From assembly GCF_011386835.1 (NCBI RefSeq), contig NC_088797.1:100698264-100762263 (forward strand): a stretch of 64,000 nt of DNA. The letters are read 5' to 3'. Below, one piece after another: positions 9,231-18,965 of the stretch. The translations under genes were made by a program, and so were the position numbers. Every line of letters starts with the position of its first letter. The stretch's first letter is position 1. The notes beneath the pieces were generated by a model. The model did no database searches, was not told where the DNA came from, and worked only from the letters and a program-made list of their open reading frames with translations. Source of the DNA: Chrysemys picta bellii (lineage: Eukaryota; Chordata; Testudines; Emydidae).

Positions 9231-9239
9231 GACTAGAGG

Positions 9240-10160
9240 ATCGCTTGTCCAAATGCAGCAGCATCTCTAGATTGTTGAGAGATTATGTAGTGCGAAGCAA
9301 ATGCGTGACACGATGAACAGGTTGCCACTTTGTAAATGTCTAATACAGGTACATGAGGCAGAAGTGCCGCACAAGCCACTTGAGATCTAGTTGAATGACC
9401 CAATATTCTATCAGCTATGCATTAGCTAACTGGATATCGATATCCATGCTGAAATCCTGTGTGTGGAAACCAAACAGCCCTTCATTCTGTCTGCAAATGT
9501 GATAAACAATTGAGACGATGATCTGAAAGGCTTAATTCTCTCCAGATGAAACGCTAACACTCTTCTAATACCTAGAGTGCACAGTGACTCCTTTCCCTTG
9601 CTACCATGAGGTTTTGGGAAGAAGGTCGGTAAGCAGATTGCCTAACTGATATGAAAAGAGACCGCTTTCATAAAGAACCTTAGCTGGGACGAAGGTAGAC
9701 TTTATCTGCGTAAAAAAGGGTATATGGACGATGTGATACTAATGCCCTCAATTCCACTACTCTCTTGGTCAATATAATGGCTATTAAAAATGCTACCTTC
9801 ATTGAAGGTGTAACAGACAGCAAGCTGCTAGAGGCTCAAAGGAGGGAGCTTTGATAAGACTCAATTCAGGCTCCAGGGTGGAACAGGACTTGAAATGCAG
9901 AAACATCCTGTTCAAACCCTTTAAAAATCTTATGACCAATGGATTGGAAGAAAGGAAGCAGTTATCCACTGGAAGATGAAATGTGGAAATAGTTGCTAGG
10001 TTTACCCTAATCGAGCTAATCACTAATCCTTGATGTTTCAGATGCAAAGATAGTCCAGCATACACTGAACAGAAGCAAGAATGGGGTAGACCAGCTTGAC
10101 CAGATGGAAAACCTTTTCTGGTTAGCCAGGGAAGTTGACCTCATTGATGGCTTTCTACCA
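9240..10160 (-). pseudogene. DIRS-C tyrosine recombinase pseudogene
   Basis: The N-terminal GRKPSMRS block lies at about 10130-10160 (compare GRKPSTRTTY of this family), followed after a shift by HQGLVISSIRVNLATISTFH and NPLVIRFLKGLNRM (about 9870-10040), and then LEPELSLIKAPSFEPLAACC. Towards 9240 the expected C-terminal part is decayed. Frameshifts and stops are spread throughout. It is interpreted by direct comparison with the open DIRS-A frame in the same window. Confidence 0.78.
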
Positions 10161-11395
10161 GTCAGTAGTATCTCCTGTACCTCTCTGGAGCAGGACTCCT
10201 CCATCAATGTTAGCCATGAAGCCTCCAGGAGCACAGGAGGAGAGCCTTGAGGTTGGGGTGCATGAGGCAGCCATGATTTTGCAAAACTATGTGTGTGTGA
10301 AGCAGGAGTAATAGTGGGGGACAGACAGATAGGTCTAAGAGCTGAGAAAACCAGCATTGACAGGACCATGCTGGGGTGGTCAGTATGAGACTGGCCTTGT
10401 TCTGTTTGTCCTTGTACAGAACTCCTGGCAGAAGAGGGATGGGGGGGAGGGTGGGGGAATTGTATAGCAGACTCTCTGACCACATCAGTAAAAAAAGCAT
10501 CCATCAGTGAACCTGGGCTGTGACCTGCTCTGGAGAACTGGTGACATTTTGTGTTGTCCTTTGTTGCAAACACATCCACTTAGGGAGTTCCCCAGAGCTG
10601 GAAAATAGACCTTGCTATGTCTGGGCGAAGGGACATGTGTGGTGACTGGTAAACAACCTGCTTAAGTGGTCTGCCAGCACAATGAGTCTCTGGGAGGTGG
10701 TCCACTTTCAGAAGTATAGAGTTGCTGAGGCAAAAGTCCCAAAGTAGGATTGCTTTCCAACAGAGTACTGGGGACTGGGCTCCTTTCTGATTGTTTACAT
10801 AAAGCATGATGGTCATATTATCAGTCAGCACTAATAAGGTTCTTCCCCTAATGTGAGGAAGGAGTGCTCTGCAAGCTAAACAGCCTGGAGTTCTCTGATG
10901 TTTATGTGCAGACTGAGATCTTGGTGAGACCAGAGACTTTGTGTATGCAGGTGTCCCAGGTAAGCACCCCACCCCAGACCCAAGACATCTCTGACTAAAG
11001 TGAGTGAGTGCTGAGGTGGGGCAAAAGGAAGTCCCCTGCACACACTGGTTGAGTCTAACCACCAGTCCAGATGAGATATACAACTTGGTATGTGTACTAA
11101 CATGTCTATGTGCTGTCTTCTTGGAGCATACACCTCTGCTACGCAGCCCTGAAGGGATCTGAGGCACGATCTAGCATACCGGACCAGGTAAGTACATGCC
11201 ACCCTGTGCAGTCTTAAACAGTTCCTCACCATGGAGTGAGGATAAAGCCTTTTAAGTCCAGAATGAGGCTTTGTATTGCAAGAAACCTCATCTGTGGCAG
11301 CAAGGCCCTGGCTGTTGTCGAGTCATGGACTGCTCCAATAAATTCTACTCTCTGTACTGGACACAGAACTGACTTGTCTGTTTTGATTATCAGGT
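10160..11395 (-). pseudogene. DIRS-C RT/RNase H pseudogene lacking the polymerase active site
   Basis: Recognisable pieces are the C-terminal MDVFATKDNTKCHQF block (about 10530-10579), RNase H with LVLTDNMTIMLYVNNQKG (about 10790-10830) and INIRELQAV (about 10876-10905), and the thumb/connection segment ending near 11330-11395 (match to KDKSTLEPTQRIEFIGAVLD of DIRS-A). The fingers/palm including YLDD are missing. At about 11395 the sequence passes directly into the gag C-terminus, showing an internal deletion. Many stops are present. Confidence 0.78.
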
Positions 11396-13125
11396 GTCGC
11401 TCTTGAATCTTTGAGACTGTTCAGAGTCTCATCTGTCTTTTATGAAAAGAGCAACGGCCCCTCAAATGGTAAGTCATGAACTGTTTGCACCACTGGCAGG
11501 AAGTCAGAAGAGTGCAACCAGTATGAACACCTCATCGTGATGGCAGAGGCCATGCTGCACGCTGCAGAATCTGCTGCATTGAGACCTGCCGTAGAGCTGT
11601 TTTGGTGCTTGCCCTCATTTATCAAAGTGGGGAACACTTGTCTTGGCTCATCTGGTAGCTTGTCTTTAAATTTCAAAAACTGTATCCCAGAGAGTCAAAT
11701 TGCAGCGTTCCAGCAAAGCTGCTGGTTCAGAGTGCGAAGCTATAATCCACCTGTGGAATAAAGCTTTCTCCCAAACAAGTCCAGCTTCTTGTTCTCTTTG
11801 CTCTTTGGTTGAGGGCTGGTGCCCCTATCATTCCTTTTCATTGGCTGCTGCAACTCCAAGGGAGCCTGGAGGAGAAGGGTTGTACAGCTGCTCGAACTCC
11901 CAGGAGGGGACATAATATCTTCTTCTCTACCCTTTTAGCCATCAGAGGCAGTGAAGCTGGGGTCTTCCAGAGGATCTCAGTAGGTTCTAAAATAGCCTCA
12001 TTTATTGGCAGTGCTATTCTAGCTGAGGTTGCAGATATTAAAATGTCCACCAGCTTGTGGGATTTTTCCCAGACCCCCTCTGGGTGGATATCAAGAGCCA
12101 TAGCCATCCTCAACAGATCCTGATGGGTCTTAAGATGAGGTGGAGAAATAGGCTCCATCACAATTGCCTCACCAGGAATGAGGAAAAGGTTGCTAACGGT
12201 ATCAGGGGGCTGGTCCAGTTCCTGGTCCTCTTGCAGTTGCTAACAAGAAGGATTCTGACTCTGCTTGGTGCCAGGCTCGGTACTGATGCGACAATGCTTG
12301 TGGTGACACTACTCATCACACCCAGCAGATGGAGTCAGCTGAGATAGCTGAGGGGACACTCTTGATTGGGCAGGAACCCCATGGGTTCCAAAAGATCCAC
12401 TGGAACAGTCCTGGCCCCCGGCTCTGTGTAGCCCAATGATCCCTCCTGAAAGCTCCCTACTGGTACTGGGATGGAAACAAGGATGAGCAGGTGGCATAAT
12501 CCTCCAGATGGGAACAGCTATGTTGGGATACATGGGAACCCACTTCAGAGTCTGATGACAATGCTGCTTCTTGAGACCAAGGCAGTATCGTACTCATCAG
12601 TACTTGAGAAGAAAGCTCAGACTCTGAAGAAAGGAGAGCTGGGAATATCCTCTGTGGCTTTCCTCTAGACAGTACCAGCCTCACAGGTACCCAAGCAGCC
12701 AGATCCAGGGGAGCTGCTCGGTGCAGAGGTGAAGGTGCCAGAGACGGTACCCTGGGCTTCGGTGCTGGGTGAGACTCTTGAACTATTGGTGACAGTGGGA
12801 CAGAGAGGTTCAACAACCTTCTCACAGCCTCAAACACCTCAGAAGTGGATGGTACTGGAAAGATACTCTGCAGTCCTAAGGCGCAAGGAGACGCCATTGC
12901 AGTTGCTTTGGGAACTGGTCCTGACAGGCCCCCATTGGGCCCTGGAGTCAACAAACTCTCCTGTTCAGAGGTGTTCTCTGGGGAGTGCTTCCTGTTTGAA
13001 TGCCCTCCCAAGTCCTTAGCAAAGCTCATTCTCTTCAAATCCCTTGATGAACCCTGATACTGAGCCTGATTTCTGCTGAAAGTTCTTACAAATGCCACAC
13101 TTGTCACTGACATAGGTTTCCCTTA
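11396..13125 (-). pseudogene. DIRS-C gag-like pseudogene
   Basis: The C-terminal end matches DIRS-A gag (DLPFEGPLLFS at about 11440-11480; AADSAACSMASAITMR at about 11530-11590). Further upstream come LKTHQDLLRMAMALDI (about 12100-12140, matching RAHQDLLRRMARNM) and a Ser/Pro-rich N-terminal part (12457-13113). Remains of the first Cys cluster are visible at about 13080-13125. No SR tract like that of DIRS-A is evident. Stops and frameshifts break the frame several times. Confidence 0.72.
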
Positions 13126-13573
13126 AGCACTTACGTTAACTAGGGTGATGTCACTATTTGGCGCAGTCTTGCTGCAAGAGGGGCAGGACTTGAAACCCGT
13201 AGAGTGTGGAATCCATCCCGTACTAGGGCCAGTACCTCAAACTGAGTGCCAGAGCCCGCATAAACAAAAAACAAAACACCTTTTTCTTTTTGTCCTTATA
13301 AACTACACAGGAGTACTACATACAGTTATTGAGAAAGACTGGCAGAAGCAAGGATAGGGCGCTCCAACAACCGTCATGGGTGGTAGGAAGGAACTCAGGA
13401 GGGTCTGGAGTGGCTCAGCCCTTTATGCCTCCACGAGGTGTGTGAGACAGCAGAGAATGCTCAAGCTACCCTGACAAGTGCTGCTAAGGGCAACAACTCT
13501 CTGATAACTGTGTACTGGAGCACACAAACATCTACACTGGGATGGACATGTGCAATCACTTGAAGAAGAAAAA
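13126..13573 (-). repeat. DIRS-C 5' leader and inverted terminal repeat
   Basis: This contains the leader block ccgtcatgggtggtaggaag (13372-13391), shared with DIRS-A (about 5441-5460), and 'cagccctttatgcc' (13417-13430), which pairs with 8655-8670 in inverted form. It ends with ggacatgtgcaatcacttga near 13545-13564. It is the presumed promoter side of the element. Confidence 0.75.
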
Positions 13574-13585
13574 GTCTTATGGGCT

Positions 13586-13694
13586 ACAGGCTTGATTCTG
13601 ATCTCACACCAGTGTCAACCGGGAGTAACTCCACTGAAGAATTCAAAGTTATGACAGTGTAAAATTGGTGAGCGCTAGATCAGAATCAGGCCTT
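13586..13694. mobile_element. Short palindromic MITE-like repeat
   Basis: The ends are inverted: aggcttgattctgatctcac (13589-13608) against ctagatcagaatcaggcct (13676-13694). The middle carries agtgtcaaccgggagtaact and its partly inverted partner. A clear duplication was not found. The superfamily is unknown. Confidence 0.55.
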
Positions 13695-14099
13695 ATGTGT
13701 CTGTCAGCAAACCCTCTTTTTGGTGTATCAGAATATGTGTAAAATATAAGCTAATTTTTTAGGGCTCTATTCATCATAAAAAATCAAATTCCTTTCATGC
13801 TGTGGGAGGTCACATATCACTTTGGCTGTCAAGGTTTTAATTCTAAAAGTGTTAGATTTTTCTTCCTCAGGTCACATGGCCCAGGAAAGCTGAAAATGTA
13901 GACAACCATGTAAGCAATCAGAGAAGCTAGTGAATGGAAGCAGCAAAAAGGGGGAGTTTAGCGAGGGTGTTTAGAGAGGGAGCAGAAGAGCCAGATACAC
14001 CTAATAAACATTCCTCAAACTTAAGCCAATCACTTCCCCCCCCACTCCCCATACACACACAGATGATGTCATGGTATTCTCTCACACTGAAGATTCTTT
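13695..14099. other. No gene recognised
   Basis: AT-rich spacer between the MITE-like repeat and the CR1 copy. It may include the diverged 5' part of the CR1, but this cannot be supported. Confidence 0.4.
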
Positions 14100-14144
14100 T
14101 CTGGAGCAGGGAGCCCTGTTATTAGGAAGACACAGGTAACAGTA

Positions 14145-14440
14145 ATGGGGGAGTTGGTTATTAGAAATATAGATAGTTGGGTTTGTGATGACCAGGAGAA
14201 TTGCCTGCCGGATGCAAAGGTTGCAGATTTCTCAAGACAACTAGACAGACATATGTGCAGTGCTGGGGAGGACCTGGGGGTCATGGTACATGTAGGTACC
14301 AGCGACATAGGGAAAAGGTTCTGGAGGCCAAATTTAGGCTGCTAGCTAAGAGATTCAAGTCTAGGACCTCCATGGTAGCATTCTCTGAAATGGTTCGTTC
14401 CACACAGAGGGCCAACTGAACAGGCAGAACTGCAGGGTCT
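14145..14440 (+). pseudogene. CR1-A ORF1 fragment (SGNH/esterase-like)
   Basis: The frame around 14280-14330 reads MVHVGTSDIGKR followed by a frameshift into KSRTSMVAFSEM. This resembles the VHIGTNDIG / SRTSxVVFSE motif of CR1 ORF1 proteins, which carry an esterase-type domain (family knowledge). The upstream CLPDAKVADF matches the segment usually preceding it. The frame shifts near 14330, so it is non-functional. Confidence 0.65.
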
Positions 14441-14799
14441 CAATGCAAAGATGAGATGATGGTGACTCGGGGAGGGATTTAGGTTTATTAGGAACTGGGA
14501 AAGCTTTTGGGAAAGAAGGAGCCTATACAGAAAGGATGGGCTCCACCTAAACCAAAATGGAACCAGATTGCCAGCTGATAAAGTACAGGTGCACCAGAGG
14601 AACATTTAACATCAAAAAGTGGACCCACACAAAAATAAGGAGTGTAGTCAAACGGAAATAAAAAGGAACAGTCACAAAAGTAAAATGTCTGCAAGCTGCC
14701 TGGAACCTTTTTAAAAACACAAGAGAGGCTCAAACTATGTGTATACCCCAGTAAAAAAAAACAGTAAGAGGACAAAAAAAAAAGCCACCATCACTAACC

Positions 14800-15309
14800 C
14801 ATGGAGTAAAAGAGGCAGTTAGAGACAAAAGACATCTTTTAAAAATTGGATGTCAAATCCTACTGAGGAAAATAGAAAGGACACAAACTCTGGCAAGTCA
14901 AGTGTATAAGTATAATTAGGCAGGCCAAAAAAGATTTTGAAGAATAATTAGCAAAGACACCAAAAACTAACAGCAATTTTTTTGAAGTACAACAGGAAGC
15001 CTGCCAAACAATCAGTAGGATCACTGAATGAAAGAGCATTCAAGGAAAATAAGGCTGTTGCGGAGAAGCTAAATGAATTCTTTGCATTGGTCCTTATTGC
15101 AGAGGATGTGAGGGAGATTCCCATACTTGAGCTTTTTTTTTTTCTCAAATCAAAGGAACTGTCCCCAGACAGAGGTGCCAGTAGACAAGGTTTTGGAATA
15201 CACTGATAAATTTAACAGTAATAAGTTACCAAGACCAGATGGTATTCACCCAAGAGTTTTGAAAGAACTCAAATATGAAACTGCAGAACTACAAACTGTG
15301 GTACGTATG
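14800..15309 (+). pseudogene. CR1-A reverse transcriptase, N-terminal part
   Basis: Between 15060 and 15300 the plus strand encodes KLNEFFALV, then in another frame VLEYTDKFNSNKLPRPDGIHPRVLKEL (15184-15270), the conserved region leading into CR1 RT. The frame is broken by a T-tract at 15130-15140 and ends at the LTR element boundary at 15310. Confidence 0.75.
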
Positions 15310-16002
15310 TGTAGTGGGGCAGTAACCCTGCTACTGTGAAAGGGTTAAAAGCCAGCCTTTGGAGAGGGCTGGGGCTGAAAGCTGAGAAAAAAAGGCTGAT
15401 TGGGAAGGCAGCCACAGTTGGGCCACGCCCCAGTCAGGCCACACCTGGTCTTGTTATAAGGGCTCAGCCAGGAGCTAAGTCAGCCTCTCTCTAGCTCTTG
15501 AGAGAGAAGGACCTGGCTGCCTGGGAGAGAAGGGTACTTGAGACAGAGCAGTGCTGGGGAAAGGGAGTAGGAGCTGGGGAGCTCCAGCCTGGCAACTCCC
15601 CAGGCTGCAGGCCTTGATAGAGGCCTATGCAGGTACGGGGGCTGGGAGGAGCAGCCTGTGGTTAGGCAGAGGCAGCAAGTCCGCCCTCCCCTTGCCAATG
15701 ATGAGTGACTATGACAGACTGCAGTTTGCCCCAGTGAGCAGGGGCTAGATGATGACTGGCAGTAGCCACTGAGGCCAGGTGGGGATAGAGGGTTGGGGGT
15801 TCCCCTGGGAGGGGAGACCCAGACTGTGGGTTACTGCTGAGAACAGAACTCAGAGGGTAAGGGGCACCGGGGTCCGGGAGGGACATGGGGGCCAGAGGCA
15901 GGCGAGACACCGGTCAACAGAGGGCGCTCCAAGCTGAACAAGAGCTAATTCCTGAGACGACCAGCAAGAGGCACCGCACCGATGAATCGTCACATCGCTA
16001 CA
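15310..16002 (+). repeat. Upstream LTR of the inserted element
   Basis: It starts TGTAGTGGGGCAG and ends CGCTACA. Positions 15551-16002 are matched by 16355-16743 with high identity (for example gtgctggggaaaggga, ggctgcaggccttgatagag and gggacatgggggccagaggc). It holds about 90 bp (15772-15835 region) that is deleted in the other copy. Confidence 0.75.
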
Positions 16003-16354
16003 CGTGGTGGAGAATGTGGGCACATGCGGTCTGCCCCGATACAAGGGGCAGGGCAAGGACTGGTACTATTTCCCGGAGATCTGGAGAAAGGGGACGATGG
16101 AACCCGGCTACACGGGGGTTTTCTTGGCAGAGACCCCAAATGCCATCCCTGGTTGGGCCCCGGTGTCAGCACCCTTGCAGAAGGGGGCGGATGACCTGCA
16201 AGGGATCCGGGAGACCCAAGAGGGACTATGGGAGGGGCAGTGGGCCCTCCACGAACAGTTGGGGCAGCTGGCATGTGAGCAGCGAGTCCTGGTAAAACTC
16301 CTCCGGAGGGAGTTTCTGAGGAGCCACCGAGAGTGGGACAGAAAGCCAAGCGCC
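16003..16354 (+). CDS. Gag-like open frame of the LTR element interior (partial)
   Basis: The plus-strand frame 16004-16510 (168 codons from the first ATG) covers the whole interior and runs on into the downstream repeat. Its middle is rich in Glu, Gln, Trp and Leu (LQGIRETQEGLWEGQWALHE), a helical composition common at the N-terminus of LTR-element gag proteins. No zinc knuckle, protease or RT follows. The function is inferred from position only. A host primer-binding site would be expected just after 16002, where the sequence tggtggagaatgtgggc occurs, but I cannot assign a tRNA. Confidence 0.4.
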
Positions 16355-16743
16355 GTGCTGGGGAAAGGGAGGAGGAGCTGGGGAGCTCCAGCCTGGCAAC
16401 TCCCCAGGCTGCAGGCCTTGATAGAGGCCTATGCAGATATGGGGACTGGGAGGAGCAGCCTGGGGTTAGGCAGAGGCAGCTGGTCCAACCCCCACCCCCC
16501 TTGCCAATGATGAGTGGTTTTCTACAGACTGTAGTTTGCCCCAGTGAGCGGGGGCTAGATGATGACTGTGGGTTACTGCTGGGGGCAGGACCCAGAGGGT
16601 AAGGGGCACTGGGTCTGGGAGGGACATGGGGGCCAGAGGCAGACGAGACACCGGCCAAGAGAGGGCGCTCCAAGCTCAACAAGAGCTAATTCCTGAGACG
16701 GCCAGCAGGAGGCTCCGTGCCGGTGAGTCATTGCATCGCTACA
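16355..16743 (+). repeat. Downstream LTR, truncated
   Basis: Direct repeat of 15551-16002. It lacks the first about 240 bp of the upstream copy and an internal segment of about 90 bp. It ends CGCTACA at 16743. Confidence 0.75.
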
Positions 16744-17047
16744 GAATCCTATTGCTTAAATCAGCCTATGTATCAGGTGACTGGAGGATCGCTAATGTAC
16801 CACCTATTATCAAAAAAGGTTTCAGGGGAAATCCTGGGAATTATAAGCCAGGAAATCTAACTTCAGTACCAGAAGAACTGGTTGAAAGTATTGTAAAGAA
16901 CAGAATTATCAGACCGACAGATGAACAGAATATTCTGAGGAAGAGTCAACACAGCTTTTGTAAAGGGAAATCATGCCTCACCAACCTATTAGAATTCACT
17001 GAGGGGGGTCAACAAACATGTAGACAAGGTGATTCAGTGGATATAGT
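16744..17047 (+). pseudogene. CR1-A reverse transcriptase, middle part
   Basis: The frame encodes SGDWRIANVPPIIKKG, NYKPGNLTSVPEELVE, SQHSFCKGKSCLTNLLEF and GDSVDIV. These correspond to the DWxxANVxPIFKKG, NYRPVSLTS, SQHGFxKGKSCLTNL and AVDVV motifs of CR1 RT, all seen again in the CR1-B copy of this window (53930-54190). It is cut at 17047 by a hAT element and resumes at 17793. Confidence 0.85.
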
Positions 17048-17792
17048 TAGGGCCCTACCAAATTCACGGCCATGACAAACATGTCACATAGGGTGACCAG
17101 ACAGCAAATGTGAAAAATCGGGATGGGGGTGGGGGGGAATAGAAGCCTATATAAGAAAGAGACCCAAAAATCGGGACTGTGCCTATAAAATCGGGAAATC
17201 TGGTCACCCTAACGTCACGGACCATGAAATCTAGTGTTTTGTGTGCTTTTACCCTATACTATCGGGATTTCATAGGGGAGACCAGCATTTCTCAAACTGG
17301 GGGTCCTGAATCAAAAGGGAGTTGCACAGGGGTCACAAGGTTATTTTAAGGGGATCATGGTATTGCCACCTTTACTTCTGTGCTGCCTTCAGAGTTCGGT
17401 GGCTGGAGAGTGGTGGCTGTTGGCTGGGCGCCCCAGCTCTGAAGGCAGTGCCGCAACAGCACAGAAGTGAGGGTGGTAATACCATACTATGCCATCCTTC
17501 CTTCTGCACTGCTGTTGGTAGCGGTTCTGCCTTGAGAGCTGTGCCCCCAGCCAACAGCTGCCACTCCCCAGCTGCCCAGCTCTGAAGGCAGCACCACCAC
17601 CAGCACAGAAGTAAGGATAGCAATACCGCAACCCCCCTACAATAACCTTGCGATCCCCCACTACTCCTACAATTACAAATCTGTGAAATTTCAGATTTAA
17701 ATAGAATTAAAATAGATTTAAATAATGAAATTTACTATTTTTAAAATCCTCTGACAGTAAAATTGACCAAAATTGAATTTGGTAGGGTCTTC
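17048..17792. mobile_element. Non-autonomous hAT-type transposon in CR1-A
   Basis: The ends are inverted: tagggccctaccaaattca at the left and tgaatttggtagggtcttc at the right. They are flanked by a perfect 8-bp duplication gatatagt (17040-17047 and 17793-17800). Removing element and one duplication restores the CR1 reading frame through DSVDIVYLDFQKA. The interior has a large palindrome around 17340-17650 (the block with cttctgtgctgccttcagag and its inverse). No transposase is present. Confidence 0.92.
17091..17209. mobile_element. TA-flanked MITE nested in the hAT element
   Basis: The ends are gggtgaccagac at the left and tctggtcaccc at the right, flanked by TA on both sides (17089-17090 and 17210-17211). 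The duplication and size (119 bp) fit a Tc1/mariner-like MITE, though a TA dinucleotide alone is weak evidence. It contains a poly-G-rich stretch. Confidence 0.75.
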
Positions 17793-18770
17793 GATATAGT
17801 GTACTTGGACTTTCAGAAAGCCTGTGAGCAAGGTCCCTCATCAAAGGGTCTTAAGCAAAGTAGGCAGTCATGGAATAAGAAGGAAGGTCCTCTCATGGAT
17901 CAGTGACTGGTTAAAAGATAGGAAACAAAAGGAGGAATAAATGGTCAGTTTTCACACTGGAGAGATGTTAAACAGTGGGGTCCTCAAGGAATCTGTACTG
18001 GGACCAGTGCTGTTCAGCATATTTATGAATGATCTGGAAAAAGGGGGTAAAAAGTGAGGTGGCAAAGTTTGCAGAAGCTACAAAATTACTCAAGATAGTT
18101 AAGTCCAAAGCTGACTGCAAAGATTTACAAAGGGATCTCACTACACAGGGTGACTATGAAATTCAGGGTTGATGAATGCAAAGTAATGACACTGGAAAAC
18201 ATAATCCCAACTATAAATACTAAATTAGCTGTTACCACTAAAGAAAGAGATCTTGGAGTCACTGTGGATAGTTATCTGAAAATATCTGCTCAATGTACAG
18301 CAGCAGTTTTCTGTTAGGAACCATTAGCAAAGAGAGAGACAATAAGACAATAATATCATAAGGCTCTATAATAAACCCATGCTCCACGCACACCTTGAAT
18401 ACTGGTCAGGAAAGGGCAACAAAAATGATTAGGGGTGTGGAAAAGCTTCTGTATGAAGAGAGACTGTTCAGCTTAGAAAAAGAGATGACTGGAGGAGGGG
18501 GGGGTTATGATAGAGGTCTATAAAATCATGAATGGTGTGGGGAAAGTGAATAAAGAAGTGTTATTTACTCCTTCACTTAACACAAGAACCAGGCGTCACC
18601 CAATGAAATTAATAGACAGCAGCTTTAAAATAAACATAAGGAAGTACTTCTTCACTCAGTGCATAGTCAACCTGTGGAACTCCTTGTCAGGGGATGTTTA
18701 TGAGATTCAACTAGATCATAGCTTGATGTGGTGTGGCTGGAAGGATGCAGAGAGACAGCTGATTCATGTT
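17793..18770 (+). pseudogene. CR1-A reverse transcriptase, C-terminal part
   Basis: It resumes with YLDFQKA (the FSKAF region), then pieces of LFSIFMNDLEK (about 18010-18045, the FNIFINDL segment), KERDLGVTVDSYL (about 18243-18280), ERLFSLEKE and RTRRHPMKLIDSSFKINIRKYFFTQCIVNLWN (about 18580-18680). Numerous frameshifts and stops are present. The FADD catalytic loop is decayed (AKFAEAT at about 18063-18085). Confidence 0.8.
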
Positions 18771-18891
18771 TGACCTGGACAAATGAAGCATTGAGCATCT
18801 AAGGGCACCTTCCCTCTAGCTGGCACAACCAGTATCTATTTACTTTTATATTGGTTCTTTCTTTTGATTTCTCCTTCCATTGTAACCACTT

Positions 18892-18892
18892 A

Positions 18893-18950
<58 letters not shown>

Positions 18951-18965
18951 CTCTCTCTCTCTCTC
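18892..18965. repeat. Compound microsatellite (CT)n(CA)n(CT)n
   Basis: Pure dinucleotide blocks of about 20, 34 and 20 bases in the order CT, CA, CT, nearly symmetrical. Confidence 0.97.

Larger units (their letters stand above)
8499..13573 (-). mobile_element. DIRS-C: old but structurally complete DIRS element with inverted ends and internal complementary region
   Basis: The left end (8499-8700) and right end (about 13340-13573) are inverted copies of each other. The left 'cctgtcggggtgacttgagc' region pairs with the right 'gctcaagctaccctgacaag' region, and 'ggcataaagggttgagccacc' pairs with 'ggtggctcagccctttatgcc'-like sequence. Next to the left end lies an internal complementary region. 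Between are decayed recombinase (9240-10160), RT/RNase H (10160-11395) and gag (11396-13120) on the minus strand. Its length of about 5.1 kb includes a 334-bp hAT insertion and lacks the RT polymerase core. Confidence 0.88.
15310..16743 (+). mobile_element. Non-autonomous LTR retroelement inserted in CR1-A
   Basis: Two long direct repeats flank a short interior. The outer ends are TGTAG (15310) and CTACA (16739-16743), a short inverted terminus typical of LTRs. The insertion interrupts the CR1 reading order between 15309 and 16744. Flanks gtatg and gaatc match only 3 of 5, so the duplication is weak or decayed. The interior (16003-16354) has one open gag-like frame. It has no RT, so the element depends on others. 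Confidence 0.72.
14100..18770 (+). mobile_element. CR1-A: old CR1-type LINE interrupted by an LTR element and a hAT element
   Basis: In order on the plus strand: ORF1 esterase-like segment (about 14145-14420), diverged linker (14420-15000), then reverse transcriptase pieces at 15180-15309, 16744-17047 and 17793-18770. Pieces join across the insertions in the order expected for CR1: a PDGIHPRVLKEL segment, then DWRIANV...IIKKG, SQHSFCKGKSCLTNL, then YLDFQKA, and later the GLFSLEK-like and NIRKYFFTQ segments. The typical CR1 3' terminus is not visible, so the right border is approximate. Decay is strong. Confidence 0.85.

Noticed and set aside
8960..9270. Several overlapping frames on both strands
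   Set aside because: Products of the GC-rich palindrome of the hAT MITE.
15885..16682. 136-codon plus and 230-codon minus frames
   Set aside because: They run across LTR repeats; the minus frame is antisense to the gag-like frame and shows no domain.
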